Positions 1 through 6,013 of a DNA stretch of 12,921 nt are shown piece after piece (position 1 is the first letter of the stretch; every line of letters begins with the position of its first letter). Under the pieces are notes generated by a model. It searched no databases. It was not told the DNA's origin and saw nothing but the letters and a program-made list of their open reading frames with translations. Location of the stretch: the NCBI GenBank assembly GCA_035498715.1, contig DATJZV010000028.1:1-12921 (forward strand). Reading direction: 5' to 3'. The DNA is from DASPSR01 sp035498715. Lineage in GTDB: Bacteria; Nitrospirota; UBA9217. Made by a program: the position numbers and the translations under genes.

Positions 1-60
1 GAGCGCTAGTCCTACGCCTGCCCCTAGGTATGCTGTTTTCCGTGCGATCGTGGTCTTCAT
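1..60 (-). CDS. N-terminus of an unidentified small or membrane protein (runs off window edge)
   Basis: Only the first 20 codons are in the window; the reading frame runs leftward from an ATG at 60-58 and leaves at base 1. The start is supported by a strong Shine-Dalgarno sequence AAGGAGG (75-69) eight bases upstream. The visible peptide begins MKTTIARKTAYLGAG and continues with small hydrophobic residues: a short basic N-region followed by the start of a hydrophobic stretch, as in a signal anchor or first membrane helix. The family cannot be named from this fragment. A close match to a sigma-54 promoter lies just upstream, so expression probably depends on RpoN and an enhancer-binding activator. 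Confidence 0.6.
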   Translation of the reverse strand, partial: MKTTIARKTAYLGAGVGLAL

Positions 61-100
61 TGCGATATCCTCCTTTTTAACCTGTCTTGCTTCTGTAAAT

Positions 101-116
101 TGCATCAAGCGTGCCA
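101..116 (-). promoter_or_regulatory. Sigma-54 (RpoN) -24/-12 promoter for the leftward gene
   Basis: Read on the minus strand, the site is TGGCACG-CTTG-ATGCA. It has the invariant GG and GC doublets exactly 10 bases apart and differs from the consensus TGGCACG-N4-TTGCW at one position. Transcription would start near base 90, giving a leader of about 30 nt that contains the AAGGAGG ribosome binding site of the gene starting at 60. Orientation, spacing and leader length all fit. Confidence 0.72.
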
Positions 117-269
117 GAATCTAACTGATTGATTTCATAGGGGACCACACCCAAAACCCTTTCGCACAGGTGAGAAAAGAAAAAAGAAATTGTTAGGAAT
201 GCGAAAAAGAAAAATACAATGGGCGGAAATTAGGTTCAAGATGCAAAAGTCTGCACTTAAGATATAGGG

Positions 270-311
270 CATGCGTGGTGCATGAAAAAAATAAGCATAT
301 ATAGGCATATA
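270..311. repeat. Inverted repeat CATGC/GCATG plus direct repeat GCATATA, possible activator sites
   Basis: The intergenic region 61-502 holds a perfect inverted repeat CATGC (270-274), GTGGT, GCATG (280-284). Next to it are two GCATATA copies at 295-301 and 305-311, ten bases apart, about one helical turn. They lie 155-210 bp upstream of the leftward sigma-54 site and just upstream of the rightward rpsB promoter. Such spacing is usual for enhancer-binding protein sites, but the short arms could arise by chance. Confidence 0.3.
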
Positions 312-342
312 CGTGAAAAATTCGCGAAAAAGAAATTTCCCC

Positions 343-371
343 TTGAAAATTGAATATACATGTGTTATTTT
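343..371 (+). promoter_or_regulatory. Probable sigma-70 promoter of the rpsB-tsf-pyrH-frr unit
   Basis: TTGAAA (343-348), a 17-base spacer and TATTTT (366-371), with an extended -10 TG at 363-364. An A/T-rich stretch containing the palindrome TTCGCGAA (321-328) lies just upstream and could act as an UP element or operator. Transcription would begin near 378, leaving a leader of about 125 nt before rpsB. Confidence 0.6.
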
Positions 372-378
372 AGCGGTC

Positions 379-499
379 GCCTTTTAAAAAAGGCATATCT
401 TAATTACACACGCGTCAGGACCTGAGACAGGGTGTCCCGATTTAATCCGGGATCTGCCCGGGGAAGATTGGCGCGGAGGTAAAACCAGAAGGAGGGACA
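379..499 (+). promoter_or_regulatory. Structured rpsB leader with mutually exclusive hairpins
   Basis: The leader can form several hairpins. GCCTTT/AAAGGC (379-394) sits at the probable 5' end. GGAC-CTG pairs with CAG...GTCC over 418-437. TCCCG (435-439) can pair with CGGGA (448-452), and CCGGG (447-451) with CCCGG (457-461). The last three share bases and so exclude one another. Autoregulation of rpsB-tsf by ribosomal protein S2 through its leader is known in enterobacteria; whether this leader does the same is inference. No match to a specific Rfam model is claimed. Confidence 0.4.
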
Positions 500-502
500 G
501 TC

Positions 503-1300
503 ATGTCCACGATCACGATGAAAGAGTTGTTGGAAGCAGGGGTACACTTCGGTCACCAGGCAAAACGGTGGAACCCCAAGATGAAGAAGTATATCTTCGG
601 AGAGCGGAACGGGATCTATATCATCGATCTCCAGAAGACTCTCAAGCTTTTCAAGGAGGCCTATGACTTCGTTCGCACCGCCGCCTCAGAAGGAAAAGAC
701 GTTCTCTTCGTCGGCACGAAGAAGCAAGCGCAGGACGCTATAACTGAAGAGGCAAAACGGTGCGGAATGTACTACGTCTCCAGCCGCTGGCTCGGTGGCA
801 TGCTCACTAATTATACTACCATCAAAAAGAGCATCGACCGGCTAAAAAAAATCGAGAAAATGAAAGAGGACGGCACCTATGAAAAGCTCACAAAAAAGGA
901 AGTTGCCGGCCTTGAGAAAGAACGCACCAAGCTGGAAAAGACACTTTCCGGCATCAAGACAATGTCCGAGCCACCTTCCGTGATTTTCATCATAGATCCC
1001 CGTAAGGAAACAATCGCTGTGCACGAAGCGAACAAGCTTGGCATTACCGTCGTCGCTGTGGTTGATACGAACTGCGATCCCGACAACATCGATTATGTCA
1101 TACCGGGCAACGATGACGCCATTCGCGCTATCAGGCTCATGGCCTCCAAGGTCGCCGATGCGGTCATTGAGGGCAGGCAGGCTATTGTCAAGGAAGCGGG
1201 CGAGGCCATGGAGGCCGTAAAAACGGCCGGCGAGGTCCAAGCCGCAGCGCCGACGGAACCAGTAGCGACCGATGCTGAGGTCGACGTCGAAGAAGAATAG
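503..1300 (+). CDS. rpsB: 30S ribosomal protein S2
   Basis: Structural protein of the small ribosomal subunit that binds near the head-body junction and is needed for S1 attachment. The 265-residue product carries clear S2 features: the N-terminal LLEAGVHFGH, RWNPKM and IIDLQKT segments, the SRWLGGMLTN motif near residue 95, a charged coiled-coil hairpin at about 105-150, and the VVDTNCDP segment near 187. It is about 25 residues longer than the E. coli protein, mainly through an Ala/Glu-rich acidic C-terminal tail after about residue 225. The ATG is preceded by AGAAGGAGGGACAG, a strong ribosome binding site. First gene of the rpsB-tsf-pyrH-frr run. Confidence 0.98.
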   Translation: MSTITMKELLEAGVHFGHQAKRWNPKMKKYIFGERNGIYIIDLQKTLKLFKEAYDFVRTAASEGKDVLFVGTKKQAQDAITEEAKRCGMYYVSSRWLGGMLTNYTTIKKSIDRLKKIEKMKEDGTYEKLTKKEVAGLEKERTKLEKTLSGIKTMSEPPSVIFIIDPRKETIAVHEANKLGITVVAVVDTNCDPDNIDYVIPGNDDAIRAIRLMASKVADAVIEGRQAIVKEAGEAMEAVKTAGEVQAAAPTEPVATDAEVDVEEE

Positions 1301-1364
1301 GCGTTTCCGCTCATTCAGCTAGGAAGACAACCGTAGTGAACTAACAATCTGCAGACCAGTGCGG

Positions 1365-1386
1365 AGCATGGCCAAGTGGCCACGCT
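1365..1386 (+). other. Stem-loop between rpsB and tsf
   Basis: AGC-a-TGGCC (1365-1373), loop AAGT, then GGCCA-c-GCT (1378-1386): an eight-pair imperfect hairpin in the 128-bp gap between rpsB and tsf. No U-run follows, so it is not a standard intrinsic terminator. An intercistronic attenuator or processing element between rpsB and tsf is known in E. coli, and this could play a similar part. A second small hairpin, TTTCC/GGAAA (1404-1415), overlaps the purine-rich tsf ribosome binding site. Confidence 0.4.
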
Positions 1387-1428
1387 GCGGCTCGTTTTCG
1401 GATTTTCCACGGAAAGGGGTTTTTTGAA

Positions 1429-2313
1429 ATGGCAACCATATCCGCAAGTGCAGTAAAGGACCTGAGAGAAAAGACCGGCGTCGGCATGATGGAAGCAAAG
1501 AAGGCTTTGGAAGAGGCCGGCGGCGATTTCGAGAAGGCAGTCGATATCCTGAGGAAAAAGGGACTGTCCGCGGCAGCTAAGAAGGCGGCGCGCGTGGCAT
1601 CCGAGGGGATGATCGCCTCCTCCATCCAGAACAGCGGCAAGACCGGGGTGCTGATCGAAGTGAACAGCGAAACGGACTTCGTCGCAAAGAACGAGGAATT
1701 CCAGAAGTTTGCCCGCGGGCTCGCCCATCTCGTAGCTACCCAGAAGCCCGCCGATGTTGCGGCACTCTCGCAACTCACGATCGATGGCGAGAACGTTGAA
1801 GCAAGACGGAACGCGCTGGTGCAGAAGATTGGCGAGAACATTGCGATCCGCCGCTTCGTGATTATTGAGACCTCTGGCCATATTGCGGTCTACCTCCACG
1901 GTAACCGTATCGGTGTCATGGTTGATTATACGGGTGGCAACGAGCAGCTCGGCAAGGACCTCGCCATGCACATTGCTGCGGCCAATCCGCAATTCCTGAG
2001 CCGTGAGAAGATTCCCGCCGACGTACTCGATCGCGAGCGCGCCGTGTACGAAGCTCAGGCAAAGGAATCAGGCAAGCCCGCTGCGGTCATCGGAAAAATC
2101 GTTGACGGAAAGCTTGAGAAATTTTATACCGATACCTGCCTTGTCGAGCAGATTTACATCAAGGATCCCGATGGCAAGCTCAAGATCAAGGACCTCCTAA
2201 AGAAGGCCGGTGCGAACGTCGCCCTCAACCGCTTTGTTCGGTACCAGCTCGGGGAGGGCATCGAGAAGAAGAAAGAGAATTTCGCCGAAGAAGTGGCAGC
2301 GCAGCTTAAATAA
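1429..2313 (+). CDS. tsf: Translation elongation factor Ts
   Basis: Guanine-nucleotide exchange factor that regenerates EF-Tu-GTP. The 294-residue product has the UBA-like N-terminal domain with the TGVGMMEAKKAL signature (residues 16-27) and the catalytic TDFVAKN motif at 82-88; its Asp-Phe pair intrudes near the EF-Tu magnesium site. The two-part core continues through the segment ending VRYQLGEGIEKK. Length is close to the 283 residues of E. coli EF-Ts. The ATG follows a GGAAAGGGG ribosome binding site at normal spacing. The large open frame on the opposite strand here is a shadow of this gene. Confidence 0.98.
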   Translation: MATISASAVKDLREKTGVGMMEAKKALEEAGGDFEKAVDILRKKGLSAAAKKAARVASEGMIASSIQNSGKTGVLIEVNSETDFVAKNEEFQKFARGLAHLVATQKPADVAALSQLTIDGENVEARRNALVQKIGENIAIRRFVIIETSGHIAVYLHGNRIGVMVDYTGGNEQLGKDLAMHIAAANPQFLSREKIPADVLDRERAVYEAQAKESGKPAAVIGKIVDGKLEKFYTDTCLVEQIYIKDPDGKLKIKDLLKKAGANVALNRFVRYQLGEGIEKKKENFAEEVAAQLK

Positions 2314-2361
2314 GACGGCCGTCGGATAGAACCGCGGTCTTCTGCATCAGGTTCGATATCT

Positions 2362-3084
2362 ATGATGACGCCTCCCCGATATAAACGAATACTGCTCAAG
2401 CTCTCAGGCGAGGCCCTTATGGGCGAACAGGGATACGGCATCGACTACGCCGTGCTCGACAAGATAACGTCTGAGGTTAAAGAAATCTACGATCTCGGCG
2501 TCGAAGTCGCTATCGTTATTGGCGGCGGTAATATCTTTCGCGGGCTGGCAGCAACGGCAAAAGGCATGGAGCGGGCAAGCGCAGACTACATGGGCATGCT
2601 TGCCACCGTGCTGAACGCCCTCGCGATCCAGAACATCCTCGAGAACAAAGGTGTCGTCACCCGGGTGCAGTCGGCTATCGAGATGCGCGAACTTGCCGAA
2701 ACCTACATCAGGAGGCGGGCAGTACGGCACCTTGAAAAGAGACGGGTCGTAATTTTCGCTGCCGGCACCGGCAACCCCTACTTTACCACCGACACGGCAG
2801 CGGCGCTTCGGGCCATGGAGATCGGTGCCGAGGTGATCATGAAGGCGACCAAGGTAGATGGCGTCTACAGCGCGGACCCCGTGAAGGACCCGACCGCCAC
2901 AAAGTACGACCGCCTCACGTACATCGATGTGCTTCAGAAGAACCTCCGCGTAATGGACGCTACTGCCATCTCTCTGTGCATGGATAACAGCCTTCCCATT
3001 ATAGTATTCAACCTTAATAAACCCGACAATATCAAACGCATCGTTTTGGGCGAAGAGGTAGGAACGCTCGTAACCGGGAGGTAA
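2362..3084 (+). CDS. pyrH: Uridylate (UMP) kinase
   Basis: Cytosolic hexameric amino-acid-kinase-fold enzyme that phosphorylates UMP to UDP in pyrimidine nucleotide synthesis. The 240-residue product has the N-terminal LLKLSGEALMG, the GGGNIFRG phosphate-binding loop (54-61), the ADYMGMLATVLNALA segment (74-88), GTGNPYFTTDTAA (135-147) and KATKVDGVYSADP (161-173), all typical of bacterial PyrH. The start follows tsf by 48 bp. No good Shine-Dalgarno precedes it (at best CAGG), and a second ATG at 2365 is an alternative start. Its stop is two bases from the frr start, suggesting translational coupling. Confidence 0.98.
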   Translation: MMTPPRYKRILLKLSGEALMGEQGYGIDYAVLDKITSEVKEIYDLGVEVAIVIGGGNIFRGLAATAKGMERASADYMGMLATVLNALAIQNILENKGVVTRVQSAIEMRELAETYIRRRAVRHLEKRRVVIFAAGTGNPYFTTDTAAALRAMEIGAEVIMKATKVDGVYSADPVKDPTATKYDRLTYIDVLQKNLRVMDATAISLCMDNSLPIIVFNLNKPDNIKRIVLGEEVGTLVTGR

Positions 3085-3086
3085 CG

Positions 3087-3650
3087 ATGGTAAACGACTT
3101 CACAAAGAAAGCCGAAGAGAAAATGAATAAGGCCCACGAGACCCTGAAGAAAGAGTTCGCGACTGTCAGGACAGGCAGGGCATCTCTCGGCATCCTCGAT
3201 GGCATCGTCGTGGATTACTACGGCACGCTTACGCCGCTCAACCAGGTAGCCAACCTCGCCGTACCTGACCCGAAACTCATCACCATACAGCCGTGGGAAC
3301 CTAAATTGCTCGGTGAGATAGAAAAAGCCATCATGAAATCGGACATAGGGCTCACCCCCACGAACGACGGAAAGGTCATTCGACTCGCCATACCACCCCT
3401 TACGGAGGAGCGCAGACAGCAGATCGTCAAACATGCAAAAAAGCTCGCCGAGGACGCACGGGTCGCCATCCGGAACATCCGCAGAGAGATCAATGATGAG
3501 ATCAAGAAAAGAGGCAAAGACAAGGACGCTCATGTCTCCGAGGATGAGATCAAAAAGCTGCAGGACGAGATCCAGAAAATTACCGACGGTCATGTCAAGA
3601 AGATCGATGACCTGCTCGCACACAAAGAGAAAGAAATCATGGCCATATAA
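3087..3650 (+). CDS. frr: Ribosome recycling factor
   Basis: Acts with EF-G to split the post-termination ribosome. The 187-residue product matches the usual length of about 185 and shows the tRNA-mimic architecture: a helical bundle broken by a small beta domain (about 31-105). Diagnostic stretches are FATVRTGRAS (24-33), SDIGLTPTNDGKVIR (85-99), PPLTEERR (103-110) and the basic helix ARVAIRNIRRE (124-134). The ribosome binding site GGGAGG lies in the last codons of pyrH and the gap is only two bases. In many bacteria uppS-cdsA-dxr follow frr; here they are replaced by the PA2779 cassette. Confidence 0.98.
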   Translation: MVNDFTKKAEEKMNKAHETLKKEFATVRTGRASLGILDGIVVDYYGTLTPLNQVANLAVPDPKLITIQPWEPKLLGEIEKAIMKSDIGLTPTNDGKVIRLAIPPLTEERRQQIVKHAKKLAEDARVAIRNIRREINDEIKKRGKDKDAHVSEDEIKKLQDEIQKITDGHVKKIDDLLAHKEKEIMAI

Positions 3651-3692
3651 ACACCAACATATTTCTCGCAACACATTAGTAAGGAGCCGATG

Positions 3693-4079
3693 ATGAAGCT
3701 TGATAACCCAATTTTAAGAATTCTTTCGCTTTATCTGGTATTAGCAATGCTGCTTCTCTCCCTTCCCTCGCAGGGCTGGGCCATGTTCATGCCTTCCAGC
3801 CAGACCGCGCCTACCAGACAGACTGACGTGATCACCATTCAGAAAGCTCTTGAGTCCTCAGTGGTAAAACAGCGGCTGATGGATTACGGTTTTTCTTCAA
3901 AAGAGGCCATGTCGCGGATCAATAAGCTAACAGATAAGGAAATACACCAGTTTGCCGGAAATCTTGACTCGCTCCAGGCAGGCGCTGACGGTGTAGATGC
4001 GTTGATCTTCCTCGTCTTGGTGGCAATCATCGTAGTCGTGGTCCTTGAGGCCACGGGGCACAAGGTCATTGTCAGATAA
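3693..4079 (+). CDS. PA2779-family membrane protein, copy 1
   Basis: A 128-residue protein of the poorly characterised PA2779 family. It has an N-terminal Sec signal peptide ending SQGWA, a short periplasmic part, and a C-terminal hydrophobic anchor (about residues 102-120) with a basic tail. The conserved core reads DYGFSSKEAMSRINKLTDKEIH, then LQAGADG just before the anchor. Two adjacent ATGs exist (3690 and 3693); AAGGAG at 3681-3686 leaves only three bases to the first but six to the second, so 3693 is preferred. It starts about 40 bp after frr with no terminator between, so it is probably co-transcribed with the translation genes. It is paralogous to the next gene (31 of 53 core residues identical). 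Function unknown. Confidence 0.85.
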   Translation: MKLDNPILRILSLYLVLAMLLLSLPSQGWAMFMPSSQTAPTRQTDVITIQKALESSVVKQRLMDYGFSSKEAMSRINKLTDKEIHQFAGNLDSLQAGADGVDALIFLVLVAIIVVVVLEATGHKVIVR

Positions 4080-4109
4080 CCAGCATACGCCATTCGGAGG
4101 GCACCCTTA

Positions 4110-4538
4110 ATGAGAACCATGCTCAGGGCTTTTTATGCAAAACCACTTGCGATCTACATAATTGCCGCTCTGCTTACTCTCACGGCTTTTTCTGGTCCGG
4201 CGGAAGCCATGTTCGTATCGACCGTACCGCATCAGGGTACGTCGGGCAGCCCCGCAGTGTCGGCTGGCAGGACAGCTGATTTGTCCAGAATCCAGGTCAC
4301 GCTCGAGTCCAAAGTCATCCAGCAGAAGCTCAGGGACTATGGGCTTACTCCCGAGGAGACAATGGCGCGGATCAATAAGCTCTCCGACGAGCAGATACAT
4401 CAACTAGCCTCAAATACGGATGCGCTCCAGGCGGGTGGAGACGGAATTGGGTTATTAGTGGGGATCATGGTCTTGGCGATTTTGGTCGTTGTCCTTATTT
4501 ACCTTTTGCAAGGCCGAATCGAGATCAAAAGCAAATGA
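4110..4538 (+). CDS. PA2779-family membrane protein, copy 2
   Basis: A 142-residue paralogue of the preceding gene. Its signal peptide ends GPAEA at about residue 33. A Ser/Gly-rich linker follows, then the core with DYGLTPEETMARINKLSDEQ, LQAGGDG at 106-112, and a C-terminal membrane helix (about 113-133) followed by a basic tail. The segment LSDEQIHQLA...LQAGG looks like the LSxxEL...GG end of leader peptides cut by C39 peptidases, and a C39-like gene overlaps its 3' end. Copy 1 has GA where this has GG, also an accepted variant in such leaders. GGAGGG upstream of the ATG is the likely ribosome binding site. That it is a peptidase substrate is inference. Confidence 0.87.
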   Translation: MRTMLRAFYAKPLAIYIIAALLTLTAFSGPAEAMFVSTVPHQGTSGSPAVSAGRTADLSRIQVTLESKVIQQKLRDYGLTPEETMARINKLSDEQIHQLASNTDALQAGGDGIGLLVGIMVLAILVVVLIYLLQGRIEIKSK

Positions 4539-5152
4539 TGCCGTACTGTTGTAAAAGAGCTCAGAGCACATGCATCCGTGCGAACAGGCTCTTTTTTTTT
4601 CTCCTTGCTTTGGTTTCCACGATCATCGTCTCAGGATGTGCAAGTAAAAATTTCAGCACGCTTCGCCCCGGCATCGAAATCCGCGGCCATTATATCGACG
4701 GCGTTCCCTTTTACCGGCAAAAAGAATCTTACTGCGGTCCAGCAGCACTCGCGAGCGTGCTTGGGTTCTGGGGTCGACCTGCGAGCCTGGAGCAAATTAC
4801 CGCTGCGGTATATATCCCCGAGCTCCGCGGTACCCTGCCCATGGACATGGAAAATTTCATGCGGGAAGCAGGCTTCGAAACAATCACCTCTGCCGGAACG
4901 CTCGAGGAGCTTAAAGTACGCATCCGCACGGAGCTCCCGGTTATCTGCCTGCTCGATTTGGGATTCGGTCCTTACCGTCAGCCGCATTATGTTACGGTAA
5001 TCGGCTTCGACGATACGAACGCTGTCATTATCGCCCATGACGGCTTGAGAGCAAACAGCGTGATCAGCTATAAGACCTTCGAAAACGAATGGACCCGTGC
5101 AGGCCACTGGATGCTTATAGCCAACCCGAGATCATCCAAGGATATACCGTGA
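4535..5152 (+). CDS. C39-like cysteine peptidase lipoprotein (PA2778 family, peptidase half)
   Basis: A 205-residue protein with a lipoprotein signal peptide (hydrophobic stretch about 19-33, lipobox VSGC, Cys35), hence probably anchored in the periplasm. The rest is a C39/papain-like domain: Gln62 at the oxyanion position, Cys67 in SYCGPAAL, His151 in QPHYVTVIGFD, and Asp169 in AHDG, spaced as in bacteriocin-processing C39 peptidases, so all catalytic residues appear present. The ATG overlaps the upstream stop (ATGA), with a second ATG at 4538. PA2778 of Pseudomonas is understood to join this domain to TPRs in one chain; here the TPR part is the next gene. Substrate unknown; the upstream PA2779 proteins are the obvious candidates. 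Confidence 0.87.
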   Translation: MMPYCCKRAQSTCIRANRLFFFLLALVSTIIVSGCASKNFSTLRPGIEIRGHYIDGVPFYRQKESYCGPAALASVLGFWGRPASLEQITAAVYIPELRGTLPMDMENFMREAGFETITSAGTLEELKVRIRTELPVICLLDLGFGPYRQPHYVTVIGFDDTNAVIIAHDGLRANSVISYKTFENEWTRAGHWMLIANPRSSKDIP

Positions 5153-5802
5153 AACGGGTCTGTGGGTTCGCATTCGCCGCATGGGTAGCGATGCTTTGCC
5201 TCTCGGCCATCCTCTTCATTCAGGGCTGCTCCCTGCCGAAGATTATTATTCTTCACGACCCGCTCTCTCCCGAAGAGCACAACAACCTCGGTCGCATCTA
5301 TGAGTCGCAGCAGCAGTTCGAGCAGGCCATGGAGCAGTACCATGCTGCACTCGAAAAAGACCGGAACTTTGTGCCTTCCCTGCTGCTCCTTGGTGATCTT
5401 TCATACAGACTCAAAAAATATGCCGAGGCGGAGTCTGCGTACAAAAAGGCCATTAAGCTCCAGCCAGAGAATGGCGACATCTATAACAATCTCTGCTGGG
5501 TCTACATTGATCAAGAGATCAACATGGAAATGGCAACAGATCTTGTTCAAAAAGCCATATCACTTACGCCAGAGCACCGGTCATATTATCTCGACACGCT
5601 GGGAGTGATCCTGCTGAAGTCAGGCAAACCTGTTGAATCCATAGCTGCGCTCAAACAAGCAGTAGATCTCATTCCTAAAGACGCACCTGAGTATCTTTCA
5701 GAAGCGTACGCCCATCTCGCCGAAGCATATGCAGCCTCGGGAAATATGACGGCGGCTCATGATGCGGAGCAAGCAGCCGAAAAATATCGCATCGCAAAGT
5801 AA
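5149..5802 (+). CDS. TPR-repeat lipoprotein (TPR half of the PA2778 arrangement)
   Basis: The GTG at 5149 is chosen as start: it overlaps the upstream stop as GTGA, has AAGGA six bases before it, and gives a clean lipoprotein signal peptide (basic start, hydrophobic 6-24, lipobox IQGC, Cys27). An upstream in-frame ATG at 5089 would add 20 polar residues and bury the signal. The mature protein is about five tetratricopeptide repeats (about 41-74, 75-108, 109-142, 143-176, 184-215) with typical A/G/Y spacing, e.g. YAEAESAYKKAIKLQPEN. Such repeats form protein-binding superhelices, so a scaffold role for the neighbouring peptidase or the PA2779 proteins is plausible. Last gene of the cassette. 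Confidence 0.87.
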   Translation: MKRVCGFAFAAWVAMLCLSAILFIQGCSLPKIIILHDPLSPEEHNNLGRIYESQQQFEQAMEQYHAALEKDRNFVPSLLLLGDLSYRLKKYAEAESAYKKAIKLQPENGDIYNNLCWVYIDQEINMEMATDLVQKAISLTPEHRSYYLDTLGVILLKSGKPVESIAALKQAVDLIPKDAPEYLSEAYAHLAEAYAASGNMTAAHDAEQAAEKYRIAK

Positions 5803-5832
5803 CAATCCTCAGGGAAAACACTCTTTAAAATG

Positions 5833-5886
5833 ACGGCCGCATGCCGTATTCCCACGCCTACAGTAAACACCGGGGGTTTTTATTTT
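5833..5886 (+). other. Weak hairpin and T-rich stretch after the TPR gene, possible terminator
   Basis: ACGGC (5833-5837), CGCAT, GCCGT (5843-5847) forms a perfect five-pair hairpin. About 25 bases later comes a GGGGG-TTTTT-ATTTT run (5872-5886). Hairpin and T-run are not adjacent, so a standard intrinsic terminator is not convincing, but the end of the preceding unit is expected here because a new promoter follows. Nothing else is recognisable between 5803 and 5940. Confidence 0.25.
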
Positions 5887-5944
5887 ATTAACAAAACCAT
5901 ATATAATTATTAGGAAATTTTATGAGACCCTTCCTGGTTTTTCC

Positions 5945-5973
5945 TTGACAAAAAACAGGTGTTCCTGTAAATT
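5945..5973 (+). promoter_or_regulatory. Sigma-70 promoter for atpB-atpE
   Basis: TTGACA (5945-5950), a 17-base spacer and TAAATT (5968-5973), about 40 bp upstream of the atpB start. The spacer contains a perfect inverted repeat ACAGG-TGTT-CCTGT (5955-5968), placed where a bound protein would block or remodel the promoter. A TATAAT at 5902-5907 lacks a convincing -35 and is a weaker alternative. Confidence 0.65.
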
Positions 5974-6013
5974 TTTGCAAGCATAGCAATTATTTTATTT
6001 AAGGAGCGCTGGT

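Noticed and set aside
1315..1992. Long open frame on the minus strand (225 codons) over tsf
   Set aside because: Lies opposite a certain EF-Ts gene, has no ribosome binding site and no recognisable protein features.
2934..3674. Long open frame on the minus strand (246 codons) over pyrH and frr
   Set aside because: Shadow of two certain genes; low-complexity hydrophobic translation produced by codon bias.
4631..5107. Minus-strand open frame (158 codons) over the C39-like gene
   Set aside because: Opposite a gene with an intact catalytic set and lipobox; no start signal of its own.
5089..5148. Upstream ATG extension of the TPR gene
   Set aside because: It would add 20 polar residues before a clear lipoprotein signal peptide, while GTG 5149 has a ribosome binding site and the GTGA overlap.
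5901..5908. TATAAT at 5902 as the main atpB promoter
   Set aside because: No reasonable -35 at proper distance (TTTATT); the TTGACA-17-TAAATT pair at 5945-5973 is better and closer.
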